From UBA1127 sp034422455 (lineage in GTDB: Bacteria > Chloroflexota > Dehalococcoidia > Lucifugimonadales > UBA1127): a DNA stretch of 64,000 nucleotides. The stretch is taken from the NCBI GenBank assembly GCA_034422455.1, contig DAOUJQ010000004.1:116032-180031 (forward strand), read 5' to 3'. Within the stretch, counting starts at the first letter, position 1. Each line of letters begins with the position of its first letter. Shown in pieces: positions 58,270-64,000 of this stretch. Made by a program: the position numbers and the translations under genes. The notes under the pieces are model-generated. The model was not told the DNA's origin. It did not search any database and was given only the letters and a program-made list of their open reading frames with translations.

Positions 58270-58401
58270 CCGATGACTGACTATAGGGATTCGTAGATAA
58301 CTTAGGGGTGAATATGTGGGAAATTTTTATAACTTAATGGTAAAGTTTGGCCAAGCTCGCTAGAATCGACCCCGACAGGTCCCGTCCCCAGGAGGCAAAA
58401 G
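58270..58401. promoter_or_regulatory. AT-rich divergent intergenic region
   Basis: This gap between the META lipoprotein and the kinase is unusually AT-rich (for example AAATTTTTATAACTTAATGG at about 58321-58340). It must hold the promoters of both. Several TATAAC/TAAAGT-like boxes are possible, and I cannot choose one. AGGAGG at 58390-58395 serves the kinase. Confidence 0.4.
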
Positions 58402-60774
58402 TTGGAGAACGAAGGGCAGCCGATCCAGGGAATGGAAACCGCGGGAGACCGCCTCTCCCGCCTCAGCCAGGCCACTCTCCGCATCAACGAGAGCCTCGAC
58501 ATCGATACGGCGTTGCAGGCCGTGATGGAGAGCGCCTGCTCCCTGACGCGGGCGCCCTACTCTGTGATCACTACCCTGGACGCGTCGGGCAGGGTGGAGG
58601 ACCATCTGGCCCTGGGCCTGGACTCCCACGTCGTGGAGCGGCTTTGGCAGGCCCCGGGAGGGCAGAGGTTCTTCGAGTACCTGAACGCCCTTCCGGGACC
58701 GTTGAGGGTGGGCCTGCTGAAGGAGTTCACCAAGTCGATTGGCCTCGGTGAGTTCCACTCGCCTGTATCCCTCACCGCCTTCATGGCGGCCCCGATACTC
58801 CAACAGGGCGTGCGCGCGGGCAACATCTTCGTGGGGAGCGACGAGCCGGGCCGGGAGTTCACCCGGGAGGACGAGGAGACCCTGGTCATGTTCGCCTCCC
58901 AAGCGGCGCAGGTTATTGCCAACGCCCGCCGTCACCGGGACGAGCAGCGGGCCAGGGCGGGACTGGAGACCCTCATTGACACGTCGCCGGTGGGCGTCGT
59001 CGTCTTCGACGTAAAGACGGGAGCGGCGGTGTCCTTCAACAGGGAGACCCGCAGGATCGTCGACGTCCTGCGCGACCCCGGCCAGGCGCCGGAGGACCTG
59101 CTGGGGTCTCTGATCGTCCGCCGCGCCGACGGGAGCGAGGTCTCCCTGCAGGAGTTCCCCCTGGCCGAGGTCCTCGGCTCCAGCGAGACGGTGCGGGCCG
59201 AGGAGATCGTCATGGGAGTCCCGGACGGACGGAGCGTGACGGTGCTGCTCAACGCCACGCCTATTCGCTCCGATGAGGGGGAGGTGGAGTCGGTGGTGGT
59301 CACCATGCAGGACATGACGGACGTCGAGGAGGCCGAGCGGCTACGGGCGGAGTTCCTGGCTATGGTGAGCCACGAGCTGCGGATGCCCCTGACCTCCATC
59401 AGGGGCGCGGCCACCGCCGTGCTGGATGCGGCCCAGGACCTGGACCCGGCCGAGATGCGCCAGTTCCACCGGATCATCGTCGACCAGGCCGATCATATGC
59501 GGGAGCTCATCGGCGACCTGTTGGACGTGGCCCGCATCGAGACGGGCACGTTGCCAGTGGACCCGGAACCGATGGAGGTGGCGGCCCTGGTGGACCGGGC
59601 CCGGAACGCCTTCACCAGCGCCGGGGGCAGGAACGACCTTGCCATCGACGTCGCGCCCGACCTGCCCGCGGTGATGGCCGACCGCAGGCGAATCGTCCAA
59701 GTCATCGTCAACCTGCTGTCCAACGCGGCCAGGCATTCGCCGGAATCGTCCGCGATCAGGGTGAGCGCGGCACGGGCGGGCGGGCACGTCGAGGTCTCGG
59801 TGGCCGACCAGGGGCGGGGGATACCCGCCGAGGACCTGCCGCTCCTGTTCCGCAAGTTCTTCCGCCGGGAGGACCGCGACACGGCAGGCGACACCGGTCT
59901 GGGGCTGGCCATCTGCAAGGGGATAGTGGAGGCCCACGGGGGCCGCATCCATGCCGAGAGCGACGGCCCGGACCTGGGAGCGCGGTTCGTCTTCACCCTG
60001 CCGGTGGTCCGGGACGCCGAATCCGCAGCCCGCCCCGCCCGCGTCTGGGGCGGCGAATCATCCGCGGGAACGGTACTGGTGGTAGACGACGACCCCCTGG
60101 TACTCAGGTCCGTGCGGGACGCCCTCTCCGACGCTGGCTTCCGGCCGGTCGTCACCGCGGACCCGGAGGAGGCGCCGGCGCTAATGGGGGAACACAACCC
60201 CAGCCTAGCCCTGCTGGACCTGATGCTGCCCGAGCACGACGGGACGGAGCTTATGGGAGACCTGCAGGCCATCTCCCGTATCCCAATCATCTTCCTGTCG
60301 GCCTACGGCAGGGACGAGGTGGTCGCCAGGGTGCTGGAGCAGGGGGCCACCGACTACATCGTCAAGCCCTTCTCTCCGACGGAGCTGGTCGCCAGGGTGA
60401 GGGCGGCCCTGCGCCGTTTCGGTGAACCCGAGCGCCCCGTCCCGGCGGAGCCCTTCGTGCTGGGGGACCTGACCATCTACTACGCCCAGCGCAGGGTGAC
60501 GGTCTCGGGGAATCCAGCGCCCCTGACGCCAACCGAGTTCGACCTGCTGGCGGCGCTCGCCGAGGAGGCGGGGCGGGTGGTGCCCCACGACCGGCTGCTG
60601 CGGCGCGTGTGGCGTCCAGGAAAGCCCGGGAACCTGCGGGCGCTGCGGACTCACCTGATGCGGCTGCGCCACAAGCTGGGCGAGGACGCGGCCAGCCCCA
60701 AGTACATCTTCGCCGAGCCCCGCGTCGGCTACCGAATGCTGAAGGGGGACACGGTGCGGAACAATGAAAGGTAG
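58402..60774 (+). CDS. Hybrid histidine kinase / response regulator with OmpR-type DNA-binding domain
   Basis: The 790-residue cytoplasmic protein carries a whole two-component system. The order is a GAF domain (about 20-175), a PAS domain (190-310), HisKA with His324 in FLAMVSHELRMPLTSIRG, and HATPase (VNLLSNAARHSP, VADQGRGIPAEDLPLLFRKFFR, DTGLGLAICKGIVEAHGG). Then come a receiver with Asp606 in LALLDLMLPEHDG and a PhoB/OmpR winged helix (LTPTEFDLLAALAEEAGRVVPHDRLLRRVW to YIFAEPRVGYRM). No membrane segment is present. It starts at TTG 58402, six bases after AGGAGG. It overlaps the next small gene by 11 bases. Confidence 0.94.
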   Translation: MENEGQPIQGMETAGDRLSRLSQATLRINESLDIDTALQAVMESACSLTRAPYSVITTLDASGRVEDHLALGLDSHVVERLWQAPGGQRFFEYLNALPGPLRVGLLKEFTKSIGLGEFHSPVSLTAFMAAPILQQGVRAGNIFVGSDEPGREFTREDEETLVMFASQAAQVIANARRHRDEQRARAGLETLIDTSPVGVVVFDVKTGAAVSFNRETRRIVDVLRDPGQAPEDLLGSLIVRRADGSEVSLQEFPLAEVLGSSETVRAEEIVMGVPDGRSVTVLLNATPIRSDEGEVESVVVTMQDMTDVEEAERLRAEFLAMVSHELRMPLTSIRGAATAVLDAAQDLDPAEMRQFHRIIVDQADHMRELIGDLLDVARIETGTLPVDPEPMEVAALVDRARNAFTSAGGRNDLAIDVAPDLPAVMADRRRIVQVIVNLLSNAARHSPESSAIRVSAARAGGHVEVSVADQGRGIPAEDLPLLFRKFFRREDRDTAGDTGLGLAICKGIVEAHGGRIHAESDGPDLGARFVFTLPVVRDAESAARPARVWGGESSAGTVLVVDDDPLVLRSVRDALSDAGFRPVVTADPEEAPALMGEHNPSLALLDLMLPEHDGTELMGDLQAISRIPIIFLSAYGRDEVVARVLEQGATDYIVKPFSPTELVARVRAALRRFGEPERPVPAEPFVLGDLTIYYAQRRVTVSGNPAPLTPTEFDLLAALAEEAGRVVPHDRLLRRVWRPGKPGNLRALRTHLMRLRHKLGEDAASPKYIFAEPRVGYRMLKGDTVRNNER

Positions 60775-60970
60775 AGAAATACGCCTAATCATAGCGACCG
60801 CTATTGTCTCGCTGGTCGCGGGCATACTTATTGGTGCGTTGTGGTGCCAAACGCAGCAAGACCAACACACCAGCATGGAGTTACCTCGTGAGCATGTGGA
60901 ATGCCCCCCTGGTCTGCTGTGGCACTACCAAGATCAGATATGTAAAGAGGTTACGGCTCGTAAAGAATGA
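60764..60970 (+). CDS. Small membrane protein coupled to the hybrid kinase
   Basis: The 68-residue protein has a basic start, one hydrophobic helix (about 7-27, IRLIIATAIVSLVAGILIGAL) and a short outer domain with three cysteines (WCQTQ, VECPPG, QICKE). Its ATG lies inside the end of the kinase gene, and its stop overlaps the next ATG (ATGA), so all three are translationally coupled. No family is recognised. Confidence 0.65.
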   Translation: MKGREIRLIIATAIVSLVAGILIGALWCQTQQDQHTSMELPREHVECPPGLLWHYQDQICKEVTARKE

Positions 60971-61458
60971 CTACCCCGCAAAATGCAACACAACCCCCTT
61001 TCTCGAAGGGAATTGAACCTTCCCGGCCAACGAAAACTCTGAGGAAGAGTGTCATGACCATGATAGTGCGGACAACCGGCGGACTGATGCTGGCGTACTC
61101 GGCGCTGTACACCGCCCACTTCATCTTCGACACCCTCTACGACGCCCAGCCGACCTGGGCCGTGCTCAACGTCATCTCCGCTGTGGGCATAGCCGTCGCC
61201 CTGGCGGTCAATTTCGCCCATATGCGCGCTCAGGCCGGCGAGCAAGAGGTTACTGTGTCGCGGCTGGGCGCATACGCTCTCTTTTATGCCAACGCCGCCC
61301 TGGCCATCTGGTTCTTCCGCAACTGGGTCCACCTGCTTGCCCTGGAGGAGGGCGAATCGGTCAGCGTCCACTCGGACGTCGTTTGGATGGTCATCGCCGT
61401 TCTCATCCCTCTCGTCCTGGCCACCACGGGATGGCGGCTCTGGGGCAAACCGGACTGA
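60967..61458 (+). CDS. Four-segment membrane protein
   Basis: The protein has hydrophobic segments within TTGGLMLAYSALYTAHFIFDTLY, WAVLNVISAVGIAVALAVNF, LGAYALFYANAALAIWFFRNWV and VVWMVIAVLIPLVLATTGW. The ATGA overlap supports ATG 60967 (163 residues). ATG 61054, after GAGGAAGAG, would give the hydrophobic part only (134 residues). No family is recognised. It is probably part of the kinase operon. Confidence 0.65.
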   Translation: MTTPQNATQPPFSKGIEPSRPTKTLRKSVMTMIVRTTGGLMLAYSALYTAHFIFDTLYDAQPTWAVLNVISAVGIAVALAVNFAHMRAQAGEQEVTVSRLGAYALFYANAALAIWFFRNWVHLLALEEGESVSVHSDVVWMVIAVLIPLVLATTGWRLWGKPD

Positions 61459-61528
61459 CCGGCCCCCAGGAAAAGGAGCAGGCGGGCATCCGACTTGCCC
61501 GGATTTGTCATATTACGGAGTGTGAGAC

Positions 61529-61939
61529 ATGGTTCCAGCGAGAAGGGTATTGTTACCGGTCATAGCCGGCGCCTTGACGCTTCTGGCGCTCGCCTGCGCC
61601 TCGGAAGAGCACCCCCTCGCGGGGACCTCATGGACGCTGCTTTCCGTAGGGGGCAGCCCGGCCATCGGAAACGTGGAGGTCGAGTTTTCCGGGGAGAACG
61701 GCATCAGCGGCTGGACCGGATGCAACTCCTACGATGGGAAGTACAGCGCCTCTGGGTCATCCTTCACGACAGAAAGGCTCAGGTGGACCGAGGCGGGTTG
61801 CCCAAGCCGCGAGCTGTTCATGCAGGAGTCCCTGTATACCGACCTGCTGGTCGATGCGGAGAGGTTCGCCGTCAGCGGCTCCCGGCTGACCATCACCAGC
61901 TCCGATGGCCGGACCATCACATTTGCCATGAGACAATAG
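61529..61939 (+). CDS. META-domain lipoprotein, second copy
   Basis: The 136-residue protein has a signal peptide with lipobox LALAC (Cys23) and a single META domain: LAGTSWTLLSVGG, VEFSGENGISGWTGCNSYDGKYSA, LRWTEAGCPSRELFMQESLYTDLL. It shares GWTGCNSY and the TExGCPSxxLFxQE motif, including both cysteines, with the protein at 57.6-58.2 kb. It lacks that protein's acidic helix. It is 70 bases after the membrane protein gene and on the same strand as the kinase. Confidence 0.87.
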   Translation: MVPARRVLLPVIAGALTLLALACASEEHPLAGTSWTLLSVGGSPAIGNVEVEFSGENGISGWTGCNSYDGKYSASGSSFTTERLRWTEAGCPSRELFMQESLYTDLLVDAERFAVSGSRLTITSSDGRTITFAMRQ

Positions 61940-61961
61940 ACCCCCAAGCAGGACCAGGCCC

Positions 61962-61986
61962 TTCGACGGGCGCGAGGCGAGCGGGT
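61962..61986. repeat. Degenerate family A repeat
   Basis: CCCTTCGACGGGCGCGAGGC then GAGCGGG keeps the family A frame with several changes. It lies between convergent genes. Confidence 0.5.
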
Positions 61987-62017
61987 TGGACCCTTCCGGC
62001 TCAGCCGCCGTGCGCCG

Positions 62018-62815
62018 CTACATTCGGCGGCGGCTGAAGGCGATGAGCGCCGCGAGCACCGCGAGGACCACGGCAACAATCAGCGCCAAGACCCAGACCG
62101 GCGGACCTCCCTCCCCCTGCTCAGGTGTCACCACAGGCTCCGGCGTCGGTGTTGCCGTGGGCGCGGCCGTCGGTTCCGGCGTCGGGGTTGGCGCGGGCGC
62201 GGCCGTCGGTTCCGGCGTCGGGGTTGGCGCGGGCGTTGCGGTCGGCGTCGGCTCCGGCGTGGCCGTCGGCTCCGGCATCGGTGTTGCCGTGGCTGTCGGC
62301 ATCGGGGTCGCCGTGGGGGTGGCGGTCGGCTCCGGTGTTGCCGTCGGCTCCGGCGTCGGGGTCGCGGTCGGCGTGGCGGTCGGCGTAGGCGCAGGGCCCA
62401 CCCGGATGTTCGTTGCCCCGCCCACCGTGTGCTCCCGGCGCGACTGGTCCCGCAGGACGCCGGCAAAGGCGTACGTGCCCTCCGCCATGGGGGCCGTGAC
62501 CGTGTAGACCACCTGTTCAAAGCCCAGCAGGGTGAAGGTGACGGTCCGCCCCTCCGCCTGCACCGCGGCGTCGGCAATGTCCGCGCTCCGGTAGGCGAAC
62601 CCCGCCGGCAGGGTCTCCTTCAGCTGGCCCAGGGCCCCGTAGCCGGAGAGGGTGACGGTGACCCGCACCTGCCCTCCGGGGAGGACCCACGGGGCCCCGA
62701 AGGTCCGCGACGCCCGGGGGTCCGACTGGGCTTCCGCCCCGGGGCCAAGGTACAGCATTCCCGCCCCGGCTATTGCCGTGACGACAATCAGAGCCGCCAA
62801 CGCCTTCCGTATCAC
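62018..62815 (-). CDS. Surface protein with Pro/Thr-rich stalk and C-terminal membrane anchor
   Basis: From GTG 62815 (AAGGAG five bases upstream) the 265-residue protein has a signal peptide ending near GAEAQ and a beta-rich domain of about 110 residues (TFGAPWVLPGGQVRVTVTLSGYG, with RTVTFTLLGFEQVVYTVTAPM). A stalk of about 90 residues of PTPEPTATP-type repeats follows. The protein ends in one hydrophobic helix and RRRM. This is the layout of a cell-surface protein held by a C-terminal membrane anchor. The N-terminal domain is not recognised. It follows the large surface protein gene by 60 bases. Confidence 0.8.
   Translation of the reverse strand: MIRKALAALIVVTAIAGAGMLYLGPGAEAQSDPRASRTFGAPWVLPGGQVRVTVTLSGYGALGQLKETLPAGFAYRSADIADAAVQAEGRTVTFTLLGFEQVVYTVTAPMAEGTYAFAGVLRDQSRREHTVGGATNIRVGPAPTPTATPTATPTPEPTATPEPTATPTATPMPTATATPMPEPTATPEPTPTATPAPTPTPEPTAAPAPTPTPEPTAAPTATPTPEPVVTPEQGEGGPPVWVLALIVAVVLAVLAALIAFSRRRM
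62161..62232. repeat. Exact 36-bp tandem repeat in the stalk coding sequence
   Basis: Two identical 36-base units (62161-62196 and 62197-62232) encode two copies of the same 12-residue Pro/Thr/Glu/Ala segment. Flanking units are diverged forms of the same repeat, consistent with expansion by slippage or unequal recombination. Confidence 0.85.
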
Positions 62816-62875
62816 GATTGCTCCTTCTCTTGTGTTCGGCTGCGCCACCGGGCCGCCCCGTGCGGCCCACACCGA

Positions 62876-64000
62876 CTACCCGGCAAAGTACAGGCGGATG
62901 ATCTCCAGGGCTTCCTCCAGCGACAGCTTCCCAGCAAAGTAGTCCTGCGCCGCGGCCACGGCCTCCTCCAGCTCTATGACGCCGTTGCGGTTCCGGTCAT
63001 AGGCGTGGTACATCCGCTCACCGACGGTGACGACGACATCTATGAAGGCCAGGGCGCCAGTGGCGGAGCGGGCGATGAGGGTGACGGTGTAGGTGTCGCC
63101 CTCCGCCAGCTCCACGCCTTCCTTGACCGTGAGCTGCCCGGTGTCCGGGTCCACGGCGAATATGCTCTCGTCCGGGTTCCGAATGGCGTAGGTGACGGCT
63201 TCCCCGTCCGGGTGGGTGGCCGTGACCGGGTCGCCGACGGGGTCGCCGGGGCCGGCGTTCTCCGGGACGGCGCGGGCGGCGCGAGGGCCCTCCGAGAACT
63301 CGGGGACGGAGACGGGGGCAAAGCCTCCCCCGCCTCCGTTGTCCGTCGGCGGCGGGCCCGGAGGATCGGGCGGCCCTGGCGGGGGAGTAGGCGTCGGGTC
63401 CGGGTCGGGGACTCCGCCGTCGTTGGCCGGGATGGTCAGGGTGATGTTGTCCGTCAGGTTCGTCAACCGGTTCCGCAGGTGCGCAACGACGGACAGCTCG
63501 ATGGTCTCGTTGCCCTCGCCGACCGTGTCGTCTTCGACGGTCAGCGTCCCTACGGCAGCGGTCCGCCCCGGGTCGAGTTCAATATACGCGGTGATCCCGG
63601 CGGTAGCAGGGTTGGAGGTCTTGGGCTCCAGTGTGTAGTCGATCAGCGTCCTGTCGGTGTCGTCGACGTGGCCGGCGGCCGCCGTGCCGCCGGTGGTCTG
63701 AAACCGCACCCGGACGCCTCCGGTCGGCGCGGGCAAGTTCAGCCTCGCCGTGAGCGTCACCGTCGACCCCTCGGCCGGCCGCGTCGACGAGGCGGTGAGC
63801 GTCACCGTGGTCGGGTAGTCGTCATCGAGGATGGTCACCGTCACCAAGGCCGGGCTGCCCTTTTCCAGCGGCGACGGCGGATCGCCCAGCGCCACCGTGA
63901 AGGTCTCGTCCTCCGTGTCGGCGTCCTGGGCCGTGGTGATGATGCCCGTGCCGCTGGTCTCCCCGGCGGCGATGCTGATGCTGCGGGGAGAGCGGTAGTC
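62876..64000 (-). CDS. Large secreted/surface protein with Calx-beta, cadherin-like and EF-hand/dockerin-like parts, 5' end beyond the window
   Basis: The frame is open to the window edge (374 codons present). In order it shows the end of one Calx-beta repeat (AGETSGTGIITTAQDADTED then VTVTILDDD) and a second Calx-beta-like repeat (VTLTASSTRPAEGSTVTLTARL to LTIPANDGG). A Pro/Gly-rich linker and a cadherin-like domain follow (AVPENAGPGDPVGDPVTATHPDGEAVTYAI, FAVDPDTGQLTVKEG). A C-terminal DRNRNGVIELEEA EF-hand loop leads into DYFAGKLSLEEALEIIRLYFAG, reminiscent of a dockerin half. It is probably an adhesin or matrix protein. The start lies outside the window. Confidence 0.82.
   Translation of the reverse strand, partial: DYRSPRSISIAAGETSGTGIITTAQDADTEDETFTVALGDPPSPLEKGSPALVTVTILDDDYPTTVTLTASSTRPAEGSTVTLTARLNLPAPTGGVRVRFQTTGGTAAAGHVDDTDRTLIDYTLEPKTSNPATAGITAYIELDPGRTAAVGTLTVEDDTVGEGNETIELSVVAHLRNRLTNLTDNITLTIPANDGGVPDPDPTPTPPPGPPDPPGPPPTDNGGGGGFAPVSVPEFSEGPRAARAVPENAGPGDPVGDPVTATHPDGEAVTYAIRNPDESIFAVDPDTGQLTVKEGVELAEGDTYTVTLIARSATGALAFIDVVVTVGERMYHAYDRNRNGVIELEEAVAAAQDYFAGKLSLEEALEIIRLYFAG

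Noticed and set aside
61000..61030. tRNA-like T-arm (GGTTCAATTCCC on the minus strand)
   Set aside because: No matching acceptor, anticodon arm or CCA end can be drawn around it, and it lies inside the start of a coupled membrane-protein gene.

Overview
The window is a GC-rich, gene-dense bacterial chromosome segment. It holds about 63 recognisable genes or fragments and no tRNA, rRNA, CRISPR array or insertion sequence that I could recognise. Four things point to a Chloroflexota bacterium, probably of the marine SAR202/Dehalococcoidia type. These are a giant membrane protein with the 'Chlor_Arch_YYY' (DUF2298) domain, a pyrR-pyrB-pyrC-carA-carB operon, a fused EtfB-EtfA protein, and scattered catabolic genes (enolase superfamily, luciferase-like monooxygenase, SDR, paired amidohydrolases). 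The taxonomic assignment is inference from gene content only.

Bases 1-33,000 are compact and mostly housekeeping. On the minus strand an rdgB-moaA-(45-codon ORF)-DUF6338-moaC run makes molybdopterin precursor and ends at the window edge. A K+ uptake cluster follows on the plus strand (TrkH pore, three TrkA/RCK-type proteins and a UspA protein), then pheA. On the minus strand lie LOG-eno-gap and the 1,425-residue DUF2298 protein. The pyrimidine operon diverges from these behind a leader that looks like a PyrR attenuator. Next come tig-clpP-clpX, a HEPN-type protein, a flavin-type monooxygenase, the ETF fusion and a solitary peptide-type ABC binding lipoprotein.

From about 33.4 kb onward the intergenic spaces fill with short dispersed palindromes. 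There are four GC-rich families plus one AT-richer family, and near 47 kb they form a diverged direct duplication. Between them sit amino-acid genes (hisIE, thrB, lysC, ilvE, thrC) and a two-subunit thiamine-diphosphate decarboxylase. Also here are two amidohydrolases, a LysR regulator, a PAP2-like protein lacking its catalytic histidines, a MoaD-NIL-ThrC gene set, and nfeD-floA with a third partner. An enolase-superfamily enzyme, an SDR and nhaA follow.

The last 7 kb is accessory. It starts with a likely rearrangement scar (truncated hydrolase against truncated lipoprotein). Then a one-polypeptide histidine kinase/response regulator/DNA-binding protein is flanked by two paralogous META-domain lipoproteins and small membrane proteins. 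Finally there are two surface proteins: one with a Pro/Thr-rich stalk and membrane anchor, the other with Calx-beta, cadherin-like and EF-hand/dockerin-like parts, cut by the window edge.

The best candidates for something undescribed are the META-lipoprotein/sensor locus and the MoaD-NIL-ThrC set.
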